Positions 1 to 6,740 are shown, counted from the stretch's first letter. The stretch: DNA of 7,729 nt from Pseudomonadota bacterium (GCA_023424275.1 JAFAED010000108.1:1-7729), one strand, 5' to 3'. Notes: generated by a model not told the origin, from the letters alone. Translations and numbers: made by a program.

Positions 1-1
1 C

Positions 2-748
2 ACCGGCCCCGACGGCGAGCCCGACCTGTGGGTCGTCAACACCCTCTTCTCCTGCCTGGCCGGGCTGCACCCCGACTACAGCTTCGTGCCGCGCTGGCAG
101 CCGCCGTTCGTCACCCGGCTCGCCCCCGAGGACCGCTGCCACCTCAACGGCGTCGCATTCGGTGACAATGGCGAGCCCGCCTTTGCCACCGCCGCAGGAC
201 GCAGCGACCTTGTCGGCGGCTGGCGAGACCAACGCCGCGACGGCGGACTGATCATCGACGTGGCAACGGACGCAATCGTCGCGCACGGCTTGTCGATGCC
301 GCATTCGCCGCGCCTCGTCGGGCGCGACCTGATCTTTCTGGAAAGCGGACGCGGCCATATCGTCCGCTTGAACCTCGATACCGGCGATCGCCAGGACATC
401 GCCTTCTGCCCCGGATTTCTGCGCGGCCTCGCGATTCACGACGGCCATGCGATCGTCACCGTATCGAAACCCCGCGACCGGACTTTCGCGGGCCTGCCCA
501 TCGAAGATCGGCTCAGCGGCTCGGGCGGCACGCCTTGGTGCGGGGCTCTGATCGTCGAACTGGCGAGCGGCAACATTATCGAATGGCTTCGCTTTCACGG
601 CTCCCCAAGCGAGCTTTTCGACGTGACCGCGATGCCCGGCGTCCTCTGCCCGGCGGCCGTCGCACCGCAAAGCGCCGAAGCGGACCGACTGCTCACATTC
701 GACGCATCGCCGATCCTCACGGTGAGCGCGCTTGGCGACATGGCCTGA
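2..748 (+). CDS. TIGR03032 family protein (function unknown), 5' end outside window
   Basis: The reading frame is open from the window edge and ends at TGA 746-748, giving the C-terminal 248 residues. The family is, from memory, usually 300-370 residues, so roughly the first 100 are missing. The fragment carries the run of near-invariant motifs I associate with TIGR03032: WVVNTLFSCLA and YSFVPRWQPPF at the start, then DRCHLNG, a GWR motif, GGLIIDV, GLSMPHSPR, ESGRGHI, PGFLRGL and a late CGALIVEL stretch. These periodic short blocks look like beta-propeller blades, but that is an inference. No signal peptide or catalytic motif can be judged because the N-terminus is absent. The stop lies one base before the first ATG of the sigma-factor gene, so this gene probably belongs to the same transcript as the FecI/FecR/TonB-receptor genes. 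The biochemical function of the family is unknown to me. Family assignment is firm, role is not. Confidence 0.87.
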   Translation, partial: TGPDGEPDLWVVNTLFSCLAGLHPDYSFVPRWQPPFVTRLAPEDRCHLNGVAFGDNGEPAFATAAGRSDLVGGWRDQRRDGGLIIDVATDAIVAHGLSMPHSPRLVGRDLIFLESGRGHIVRLNLDTGDRQDIAFCPGFLRGLAIHDGHAIVTVSKPRDRTFAGLPIEDRLSGSGGTPWCGALIVELASGNIIEWLRFHGSPSELFDVTAMPGVLCPAAVAPQSAEADRLLTFDASPILTVSALGDMA

Positions 749-749
749 G

Positions 750-1295
750 ATGGGAAGCGGACACGCCGTGACCGAGGCAATGAACGACGCCGCCGCCCTG
801 CCCCCGACGGGTCTCGAGGCGGTCTATCTCGCGCATCGCGATCGGCTGTTGCGGTTCCTGCGCGCCCGCGGCGCCGGCGCGCGCGCCGAGGATCTGGTGC
901 AGGAACTTTGGGTTCGCATCGCATCGAAGCCGACCGGGCCGATCTTCGACCCGCAAAGCTATCTCTATCGGGCCGCGAACAATCTGATGCTCAACGACTA
1001 TCGGACCGACGCGCGCAACATGGCGCGCGAAGAGGCCTGGGGCGAGGCGCATCTTGTCGGTGTCGCGAATGCCGCCGAAGTCGGCCTGGCGGCAAAGGAA
1101 GAAGTTGCCCGCGCCAGGAGCCGTCTCGCGGCGTGCGGAACCCGCGTGCACGAGATATTTTTCCTGTTTCGCGTCGAGGGACTGAGCCAGCGCATCATTG
1201 CCGAACGCTATAAACTCAGCCTCAGCGCAGTCGAAAAGGATATTCAGCGCGCCTATCGGGCGATCGCAGCGTTGAAGGACGAAGACGATGGCTGA
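750..1295 (+). CDS. ECF RNA polymerase sigma factor, FecI type
   Basis: An extracytoplasmic-function sigma factor of about 181 residues, which would direct RNA polymerase to the promoters of its regulon. Region 2 spans about residues 22-88 and shows the typical AEDLVQELWVRI block followed by DPQSYLYRAANNLMLNDYR. Region 4, the -35-binding helix-turn-helix, spans about 126-172 with EIFFLFRVEGLSQRIIAERYKLS and SAVEKDIQRAYRAI. There is no region 1.1 or 3, as expected for the class. The start is uncertain: ATG 750 follows the upstream stop by one base, GTG 768 has a GGGAAG at 752-757 (10-nt spacing), and ATG 780 has GAGG only 2 nt away. All give an intact region 2. The 3' end overlaps the FecR-type gene by 8 nt, matching the usual FecI-FecR pairing, so its activity is presumably set by that membrane regulator and by the receptor downstream. 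Target promoters are not identifiable here. Confidence 0.93.
   Translation: MGSGHAVTEAMNDAAALPPTGLEAVYLAHRDRLLRFLRARGAGARAEDLVQELWVRIASKPTGPIFDPQSYLYRAANNLMLNDYRTDARNMAREEAWGEAHLVGVANAAEVGLAAKEEVARARSRLAACGTRVHEIFFLFRVEGLSQRIIAERYKLSLSAVEKDIQRAYRAIAALKDEDDG
1275..1279 (+). promoter_or_regulatory. Ribosome binding site for the FecR-type gene
   Basis: AAGGA lies inside the last codons of the sigma-factor gene, 8 nt before ATG 1288. It supports that start and fits coupled translation of the two overlapping genes. Confidence 0.6.
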
Positions 1296-2220
1296 GCACG
1301 ATCCCCACCCGAGAAACGCCGCCACCGACTGGCTCACCCGTCAACGCGATCCGCTATTCGACGACTGGGACGGTTTCACCGAATGGCTGGAAGCCGATTC
1401 GTCGCACGCCGCCCAGTATCAACAGCTCGCGGCACTCGATGCCGCGCTCGCCGAAGATCTGGCGGCCGAACCGCCTTTCGCGCCGCGCTCCCAGGTTCCC
1501 GAAACAAGGTCCGCGCGACGGCGACGCGCCGGCTGGCTCGCGGCGGGCACGGCGGCGGCATGCGCCATCCTCGCAAGTCTGACAATGCAGCCCGACGGCC
1601 TGTATGACGTCGCAACGCAAGAAGGGCAGCGAAAGCATATCCTGCTCGCGGACGGTAGCCGGATCGTCCTGAACGGTGCGACGCGGATGCGGCTCGACCA
1701 CGACAGGCCGCGCGTGGCCGAACTCGTCGCTGGCGAGGCGCTGTTCGACATCGTCCACAATCCGCGCCAGCGATTCCGCGTCACATTCGACGGTGGCATG
1801 GTCCAGAATCTGGGGACACGGTTCATCGTAGCGCGAAAAGGCGAAACGACCGAAGTCGCCGTTGCCGCGGGCGCGGTCGCTTTTCAGTCGGCGACAAGCC
1901 GCGCCGAACTGCGTCCCGGCGAACGGCTGGTGGCAAAGGGCGACCGGATCCGCCGCGGATCGGTCGCCAGCGAGACGATCGGCCGATGGGCGACGCCGCG
2001 GCTCGATTATGACGACGTCCCGCTTCCGGCCGTCGCGGCCGATCTCTCACGCGAGCTGGGCGTTCCCGTGTCCGTCTCGCCCGCCGCCGCGACAATGCGC
2101 ATAACCGCAACGATCCAGCTCGATCTCGACATCGAACGCAGCATGGCGCGATTGGGGCCGTTGCTTGGCATCGAGGTTCGCCGCGACGGCGCAGGGTGGA
2201 GGCTGTCGCCCGAGAAATGA
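1288..2220 (+). CDS. FecR-family transmembrane sigma-factor regulator (anti-sigma)
   Basis: A 310-residue inner-membrane regulator that should bind the adjacent ECF sigma factor in the cytoplasm and receive the receptor's signal in the periplasm. Residues about 10-55 form the cytoplasmic FecR N-terminal (DUF4880-like) anti-sigma segment with Trp residues at 15, 27 and 33 (W33 in a WLEAD motif). Four arginines at 77-80 precede a single hydrophobic span at about 81-100, giving an N-in topology. The FecR domain covers about 106-200, including HILLADGSRIVLNG, a GEALFDIVHN block and VQNLGTRFIV. The last 70 residues (about 238-306) resemble the small STN-like C-terminal fold of FecR proteins, with LGVPVSV and LGPLLGIEV. 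The length is normal for the family. It overlaps the sigma gene by 8 nt and the receptor gene by 4 nt. Whether it acts purely as an anti-sigma factor or also as a positive co-regulator, as E. coli FecR does, cannot be read from sequence. Confidence 0.93.
   Translation: MAEHDPHPRNAATDWLTRQRDPLFDDWDGFTEWLEADSSHAAQYQQLAALDAALAEDLAAEPPFAPRSQVPETRSARRRRAGWLAAGTAAACAILASLTMQPDGLYDVATQEGQRKHILLADGSRIVLNGATRMRLDHDRPRVAELVAGEALFDIVHNPRQRFRVTFDGGMVQNLGTRFIVARKGETTEVAVAAGAVAFQSATSRAELRPGERLVAKGDRIRRGSVASETIGRWATPRLDYDDVPLPAVAADLSRELGVPVSVSPAAATMRITATIQLDLDIERSMARLGPLLGIEVRRDGAGWRLSPEK
2198..2202 (+). promoter_or_regulatory. Possible ribosome binding site for the TonB-dependent receptor
   Basis: GGAGG within the 3' end of the FecR-type gene lies 14 nt before ATG 2217. 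The spacing is long, so translation may rely mainly on coupling through the ATGA stop-start overlap at 2217-2220. Confidence 0.35.
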
Positions 2221-4571
2221 GGTGCAGATACGGCCTTGCCGCCGCAGCAGGGGCATCCCTCGCCCTGGCATTTCCCGCGCACGCCCGCGACCGGGTGTCG
2301 ATCGACATTCCCGCAGGGACGCTGAGATCCGCACTGCGGATGCTCGGCGAGCAAACCCGATCGAGTATCGCCGTGGCCGATCCTGCGCTCGCCGAGCTCA
2401 GAACCGGCGAAGTCCGTGGCCGGATGACCGCCGAGCAGGCCCTGCGGCGGATGCTGCGAGGTCTTCCCGTCAGAGTGCTGGTCCTGGATGCCTCCAGCTT
2501 TCGTCTTCTCCCAGCACCTCGTCGCAGACCACAACCAGTCCCGCGTCGATCCGCCGCTGCCCCGGCACCAGCCGCCCGGCCACCGGCGCCCAAGGCCGAT
2601 ATCATCGTCACTGCAAGCAAAAGACGCACGGGGCGGTCGCAGTTCCAGGGCGGCATCCAGACCATCGACGCCATCGACCTGGCGCATGCAGGATTTCGCG
2701 GCACCGAAGCGATCGAACGTGCCGGCACCTCGCTCAGCTCCACCCACCTTGGCCCCGGACGCGACAAGCTGTTCCTTCGTGGTGTCGGCGATTCCAGCTT
2801 CAGCGGCCAGACACAGGCAACCGTCGGGCAATATCTTGGCGAAGCGCGGCTCAACTATTCGGGGCCTGACCCCGACCTGCGGCTCTATGACATCGCCCGC
2901 ACCGAAATTTTGCTCGGCCCGCAGGGGACGCTCTATGGTGCAGGTTCGCTCGGCGGGATCATACGGATCGAACCGAACCGCCCCGATCCCGACCATATGC
3001 GCCTGGACACCATCCTCTCGACATCGGCAACCAGTCACGGTGGGCAAGGTGCCGAAGCGGCCGCGACACTCAACCTGCCCTTTGGGGGCGGTAACGGCGC
3101 CCTGCGCCTTGTCGGCTATCATGTGCACGAGGGCGGCTATATCGACGATCTTTCGCGGGGCGCTGCGAACAGCAACCGCCACGACATTTCAGGAGGACGG
3201 GCCGCGGTGGCTGTGGCGCCCGCGGCGACCTGGCGTGCCGAGATCCTCGGCGTTTGGCAGGATATTGCGGGACGCGACGCGAACTATGTCGACCGCCGCC
3301 TCGGCCGCTACGCAAGGGCGGCGGCTATCGCCCAGCCGAGTTTCAATCGTTTCCGCCTCGTTTCGGTCACGCTGCGGGGCGAAGAGAACGGGCTCGATAT
3401 CGTCGCGAACCTCTCACACTCGCATGCCCGCCTGCACGACATTTTCGACGCGAGCGAGCCGCTTCCCGACACGCTCTCGCTGGGCCGGCGCGAGACGTCC
3501 GATGTCAGCTCCGCCGAAGTGCGCGTGAGCAACGCGACCTCGACAGGCAGCGGCTGGCTCGTCGGAGCATCGCTCGTCGACAGCCGCAGCCGTTTCGCGT
3601 CCGCGCTGGATTATCGAAGCGAGCCGCCGTTCGAAACGCGCACCGCGGCATCGACACGCGAATATATCCTGTTCGGCGAAGCATCGCAGAAGATCGGTCC
3701 CGTCGCCCTTTCCCTCGGCGGGCGCACGGCGCGGTGGCGCGGCAGGGGGATGCACATCTCGGGCCCATATTCCGCTCAGCCTCATTTCGGCTGGGAGGAC
3801 GACGGATGGAAATTCCTGCCCGGGGCATCGGCGCTCGTGACGCTGTCCCACGACATCCAGATCGTCGTCCGCCGCGCCGCGAGCTACCGCCCGCCGACGG
3901 CTGCGGCCTCGTCCGCAGGCTTTATTGCCTTGTCGGGCGATCGTTATACCGCGTGGGAAGCGGCCGTACGGCGCACCTCCGACGATCGCCCTGTTACCGG
4001 GGAGGTCAGCGTATCGACGGGACGCTGGCGCCATGTACAGGCGGACATCATCGACCACGCCGGCTATTTGACGGCCGCGAACATCGGCGATGCAAAGACC
4101 TTCACGGTCGAGGCGTCGGGACTATGGCGCTTGTCGGAGCGTCTCGCGCTGAGCGGCGGTGTGACGATCAACCGGGCGACCGTCGTCGCCGCCGAGCCGA
4201 GCCACATCATCGTCGTCGAAGGGCGCCTGCCCAACGTCCCCGATATCAATGCCCGGCTGGCGCTTGCCTATACAAGTCCGCCAAGCGCGCGGTACCCCTT
4301 CCGCCTTTTGACGACCTTTCGCCGCACCGGCCGGTCGCGCCTTGGCATCGGCCCCGAACTCGGGCGCTCGCAAGGCGGGTTTTCGGACGTCGACCTCGAC
4401 GCATCGGTGGAACTCGGCCGCGCCCGGCTGCATATCGGCGTCACCAATATTTTCGATGCCGCCGGAAACCGTTTCGGGCTGGGATCGCTCGCTCAACCCG
4501 GTGCGTCGGACCTGTTCGTCCCGCAAACGCCGCGCCGATTCACCGTCGGCATCAGGATCGGGCGCCGGTAG
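2217..4571 (+). CDS. TonB-dependent outer-membrane receptor with STN signalling domain (FecA-type transducer)
   Basis: A 784-residue outer-membrane transporter that should import a ligand using TonB energy and report its binding to the FecR-type partner. I chose ATG 2217 because it overlaps the upstream stop as ATGA and begins a clear signal peptide (residues 1-23, ending AFPAHA). The in-frame GTG at 2196 would add seven residues and spoil this. Order of domains: STN about 27-99 (starts VSIDIPAGTLRSALRMLGEQ), a Pro/Ala/Arg-rich linker about 100-126, a TonB-box-like DIIVTAS at about 128-134, a plug to about 256 with the hallmark ILLGPQGTLYGAGSLGG near 231-247, then a beta-barrel to the end. 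The chain ends in VGIRIGRR instead of the usual terminal aromatic residue. The ligand is unknown. FecA-like architecture makes an iron chelate possible, but sphingomonads use such receptors for many compounds. It is the last gene of the operon; its stop is 17 nt from the convergent hydrolase gene. Confidence 0.95.
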   Translation: MRCRYGLAAAAGASLALAFPAHARDRVSIDIPAGTLRSALRMLGEQTRSSIAVADPALAELRTGEVRGRMTAEQALRRMLRGLPVRVLVLDASSFRLLPAPRRRPQPVPRRSAAAPAPAARPPAPKADIIVTASKRRTGRSQFQGGIQTIDAIDLAHAGFRGTEAIERAGTSLSSTHLGPGRDKLFLRGVGDSSFSGQTQATVGQYLGEARLNYSGPDPDLRLYDIARTEILLGPQGTLYGAGSLGGIIRIEPNRPDPDHMRLDTILSTSATSHGGQGAEAAATLNLPFGGGNGALRLVGYHVHEGGYIDDLSRGAANSNRHDISGGRAAVAVAPAATWRAEILGVWQDIAGRDANYVDRRLGRYARAAAIAQPSFNRFRLVSVTLRGEENGLDIVANLSHSHARLHDIFDASEPLPDTLSLGRRETSDVSSAEVRVSNATSTGSGWLVGASLVDSRSRFASALDYRSEPPFETRTAASTREYILFGEASQKIGPVALSLGGRTARWRGRGMHISGPYSAQPHFGWEDDGWKFLPGASALVTLSHDIQIVVRRAASYRPPTAAASSAGFIALSGDRYTAWEAAVRRTSDDRPVTGEVSVSTGRWRHVQADIIDHAGYLTAANIGDAKTFTVEASGLWRLSERLALSGGVTINRATVVAAEPSHIIVVEGRLPNVPDINARLALAYTSPPSARYPFRLLTTFRRTGRSRLGIGPELGRSQGGFSDVDLDASVELGRARLHIGVTNIFDAAGNRFGLGSLAQPGASDLFVPQTPRRFTVGIRIGRR

Positions 4572-4589
4572 CGCCCCATGGGGAACGCT
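4570..4589. terminator. Short inverted repeat between convergent genes, weak terminator candidate
   Basis: The gap between the receptor stop (4571) and the hydrolase stop (4589) is only 17 nt. It contains CCCCATGGGG at 4574-4583, flanked by AGCG on the left and CGCT on the right with a two-base bulge. A small hairpin is possible on either strand but neither side has a T run, so termination activity is doubtful. Confidence 0.25.
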
Positions 4590-5563
4590 CAGCGCGGCGC
4601 GGAGGCATCCGCCGGGGCGGGAATGAAGCCGGTCAGCGCGTCGATCACCTGCTGCGGCTGTTCCTCGGCGATCCAATGGCCCGAGTCGGTAATGATTACG
4701 GTCGTCACATTGCGTGCGACGTTGCGCAGCAGGACGCCCATCGTTTCGCCCAAACCGCCTGTCGCGCCCAGACCGAGCACAGGGATCGTCAAAGGCTGCG
4801 CGGCGAAGGCGCGGTTGTCGACCTCGTCCTGCGCGAAAGCCCGATAATATTCGAAACCACCGCGCAGAGCGCCGGGACGGGCATAGGCGGCGGCGTAGAA
4901 ATCCTCCGACTCCGGGGTCAGTGCGCTGGTGTTCACCGCCTCGACGCTGCGAAACCAGCGGATGAACTCGCTTTCCTGCCCCGTAATCAGTGTCTCGGGC
5001 AGATCGCGGACACCGAAGAAACGGAAATGCCAGGTCCGCGGCGTCGCCGAAATTTCCTTCCACGGGTCGATCCCGGGCAGCGGCACATCCATGACGACCA
5101 GACGCGACACCTGATCGCGATATTGCGCGGCATAGGCATAGGCGACCATGCCACCCATATCATGCCCCGCGACGGTGATGCACGGCCCCAACCCCAGCGC
5201 CGCAACGAGCGCGTGGATGTCGCGCGCGATATTCGCCTTCTCATATCCCGCAGCCGGCCGCGCGGTATCGCCGAGACCGCGAAGGTCCGGCGCGATCACC
5301 GTATGCCCGCGCGCCACCAGCGCGGGCATCACGTGCCGCCACATATAGGATGTCTCGCCCCAGCCGTGCAGCAGCACGATCGGTTCCCCGCGCCCCTTGG
5401 CGAGCAGGTAATGATATTGGACGCCGTTCACCTCGATCTTCCCATCGCGAATCGCATTGTCGGCGACCGACGACACCGCAGCGGCGGGCGTGCCGGCAAC
5501 CGCATCGCCCGCAATCAAGCCGGTAGAGAGAAGGGTCGCGGCGGCGAAAATAGCTTTGCGCAT
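4589..5563 (-). CDS. Exported alpha/beta-fold hydrolase, epoxide hydrolase / dehalogenase-like
   Basis: A 324-residue alpha/beta hydrolase with an N-terminal signal peptide (about residues 1-23, ending DAVA), so it probably acts in the periplasm. The nucleophile elbow is GHDMGG with Asp135 as nucleophile, as in epoxide hydrolases and haloacid or haloalkane dehalogenases, not the Ser of esterases. His296 in DSGHW is the catalytic base. Asp159 (VVMD, after strand 6) lies 24 residues after the nucleophile, the spacing I recall for the acid in fluoroacetate dehalogenase and LinB; the usual acid position after strand 7 reads ATGGLGE and has no Asp. The oxyanion segment is HGWGETSYMWR at 66-76, with Gly where epoxide hydrolases have Pro. 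The cap carries WHFRFF and DLPE. The start is fixed by the signal peptide, although no clear Shine-Dalgarno sequence precedes it. Substrate unknown. It is convergent with the receptor gene and divergent from the unknown gene at 5759. Confidence 0.9.
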   Translation of the reverse strand: MRKAIFAAATLLSTGLIAGDAVAGTPAAAVSSVADNAIRDGKIEVNGVQYHYLLAKGRGEPIVLLHGWGETSYMWRHVMPALVARGHTVIAPDLRGLGDTARPAAGYEKANIARDIHALVAALGLGPCITVAGHDMGGMVAYAYAAQYRDQVSRLVVMDVPLPGIDPWKEISATPRTWHFRFFGVRDLPETLITGQESEFIRWFRSVEAVNTSALTPESEDFYAAAYARPGALRGGFEYYRAFAQDEVDNRAFAAQPLTIPVLGLGATGGLGETMGVLLRNVARNVTTVIITDSGHWIAEEQPQQVIDALTGFIPAPADASAPR

Positions 5564-5594
5564 AGGGAGGACTTTCAGCTGCGATCAGAAGGGG

Positions 5595-5625
5595 TTGAGA
5601 TGCCACAGTCGCAGGGATGGACAAT
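5595..5625 (+). promoter_or_regulatory. Candidate promoter for the 5759 gene (weak)
   Basis: TTGAGA at 5595-5600 matches five of six bases of the -35 consensus and GACAAT at 5620-5625 matches four of six of the -10, but the 19-nt spacer is longer than optimal. The -10 would lie inside the palindrome at 5619-5632, the expected geometry for a repressor site. The leader would be about 125 nt. No convincing promoter was found for the minus-strand hydrolase gene. Confidence 0.25.
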
Positions 5626-5632
5626 ATTGTCC
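5619..5632. promoter_or_regulatory. Perfect 14-bp palindrome GGACAATATTGTCC, likely operator
   Basis: All seven base pairs of each arm match. It lies 55 bp upstream of the hydrolase start (minus strand) and 126 bp upstream of GTG 5759 (plus strand), in the only divergent intergenic region. An extra direct copy of the half-site GGACA follows at 5637-5641. The GGACA...TGTCC form is common for dimeric helix-turn-helix repressors such as the TetR family, but no regulator gene is present here to pair it with. Confidence 0.5.
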
Positions 5633-5653
5633 GAAAGGACAGGTCGGGCGGCC

Positions 5654-5669
5654 GTACCATCGATGGTAC
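5654..5669. promoter_or_regulatory. Perfect 16-bp palindrome GTACCATCGATGGTAC, likely operator
   Basis: Both eight-base arms match exactly. Its centre is 36 bp from the centre of the palindrome at 5619-5632. It is unrelated to that one in sequence, so it would bind a different protein or a different class of site. It lies 90 bp upstream of the hydrolase start and 89 bp upstream of the 5759 start, almost exactly midway. Confidence 0.5.
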
Positions 5670-5746
5670 AACACGACGGCGATCTCTTGGGCCTGCAACG
5701 GGCCTTGCGATCACCTAGTCTAACGGCGGACGACTCTCGCCATCTC

Positions 5747-5751
5747 AAGGA
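5747..5751 (+). promoter_or_regulatory. Ribosome binding site deciding the GTG 5759 start
   Basis: AAGGA lies 7 nt before GTG 5759, an optimal spacing. It favours this start over the in-frame ATG 5600, which also has an AAGGGG at 5589-5594 but would add 53 residues of low-complexity-looking sequence before the folded domain. Confidence 0.65.
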
Positions 5752-5758
5752 AATATCC

Positions 5759-6664
5759 GTGCCCTCACCCATTCGCATCCTGCTCCAGACGACCATCCCG
5801 CCGATCGAGGATGACTGGAACATCGGCCGCTTTTCGATGCTTCGCGATTATCTGGCGGAACTGAAGGACGAAAATGGCGAGCCTTTGTGCGTCGTCACCG
5901 CGCGGGACCGTACGGAACCGGGCGCGCCGGACCCGGTCCTGTCGACCATCGACCAGTCGGACTTCGACCAGCTCTGGCTGTTCGCCGTCGATGTCGGCGA
6001 CGGCCTGACAGGCGAAGATTGCGCGGCCATCGGCCGGTTCCGCGAAAAGGGGCGCGGCCTGCTCGTCACGCGCGATCATATGGACCTCGGCAGCTCGGTC
6101 TGCACGCTGGGCGGCGTCGGCAACGCGCATTTCTTCCATAGCACCCGTCCCGAGCCGGATCCGGCGCGCCATGTCGTCGACGACCGCGAAACCGACTATA
6201 TCCTGTGGCCGAACTATCACTCGGGTGCGAACGGCGATTTCCAGACGATCGCGATCACCGAACCGCCCCATATCCTGCTCAGCGATCCGGAATCGGCGGG
6301 CGGGCTGATCCGCTATCTGCCGGCGCATCCGCACGAGGGCGCTGTCGGCGTTCCCGAAGGCGAAACCTCGGCGCGCGTCATTGCAACGGGGGTAAGCCAG
6401 GCCAGCGGCAACAGCTTCAACCTTGCCGTCGCCTTCGAACCGTCCGCAAACGCCGGTCCGGGCCTTGCCGAGTCCACTTTTCATCATTTCGCGGACTATA
6501 ATTGGGATCCGGCGATGGGCTGTCCCACCTTCGTCAGCGAAAAGCCCGGGCATTCGCTGGCCGGTTCGCCCGAGGCGCAGCGATCGATCCGCCATTATGT
6601 CCGCAATATTGCGCTATGGCTCGCGGGACGCGATATTCCGGTGCAAGCCGACCGAAAAGCCTGA
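5759..6664 (+). CDS. Uncharacterised protein, possibly ThuA / class I glutamine-amidotransferase-like fold
   Basis: A 301-residue soluble protein with no signal peptide or membrane span; I do not recognise the family with certainty. The N-terminal half has alternating strand and helix segments: IRILLQTTIPP (5-15), GRFSMLRDYLAEL (23-35), CVVTARD (44-50), then FDQLWLFAVDVGDGLTGEDCAAIGRF (69-94) and GRGLLVTRDHMD (98-109). The pattern of a loop naming 'what the protein sees', then a helix, then G-x-G-LL-V resembles ThuA and related glutamine-amidotransferase-like domains. Cys115 follows this segment, but I see no clear Cys-His-Glu triad. Later blocks look conserved in style: HFFHS (124-128), WPNYHSGANGDF (150-161), HPHEG (190-194) and STFHHFADYNWD (239-250). 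The many histidines would suit metal or substrate binding, which is an inference. Coding is supported by the RBS, codon use and length. It is divergent from the hydrolase gene and may share its palindromic control sites. Confidence 0.85.
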   Translation: MPSPIRILLQTTIPPIEDDWNIGRFSMLRDYLAELKDENGEPLCVVTARDRTEPGAPDPVLSTIDQSDFDQLWLFAVDVGDGLTGEDCAAIGRFREKGRGLLVTRDHMDLGSSVCTLGGVGNAHFFHSTRPEPDPARHVVDDRETDYILWPNYHSGANGDFQTIAITEPPHILLSDPESAGGLIRYLPAHPHEGAVGVPEGETSARVIATGVSQASGNSFNLAVAFEPSANAGPGLAESTFHHFADYNWDPAMGCPTFVSEKPGHSLAGSPEAQRSIRHYVRNIALWLAGRDIPVQADRKA

Positions 6665-6740
6665 CCATTCAGGCGGGCGCCCGAGCGGATATCGACCCGG
6701 AAGGCGCCTCGGTCGATCCGCGGATAATTGAAGAGCGACG

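Noticed and set aside
86..399. Minus-strand open frame opposite the TIGR03032 gene
   Set aside because: The plus-strand frame carries multiple family motifs; the opposite frame is a composition shadow.
2196..2216. Receptor start at GTG 2196
   Set aside because: It adds seven charged residues before a textbook signal peptide; ATG 2217 makes the ATGA coupling overlap.
1823..3182. Long minus-strand frames opposite the FecR-type and receptor genes
   Set aside because: Arg/Ala/Gly-rich shadow translations with no motifs, opposite two genes with full family architecture.
5600..5758. N-terminal extension of the 5759 gene from ATG 5600, which has an AAGGGG nearby
   Set aside because: It would place both palindromes in coding sequence and adds a segment without fold-like pattern; GTG 5759 has a better-placed AAGGA and directly precedes the first predicted strand.
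3254..6664. Very long open frame on the plus strand (about 1,136 codons) covering the receptor, the hydrolase region and the 5759 gene
   Set aside because: Only the part from 5759 is coding. The upstream part is out of frame with the receptor and antisense to the hydrolase, is rich in Arg/Pro/Ala and has no domain; it is open because GC-rich DNA has few stops.
6674..6683. Palindrome CGGGCGCCCG just after the 5759 gene stop
   Set aside because: Ten GC-only bases with no loop room and no T run; expected by chance in such DNA.
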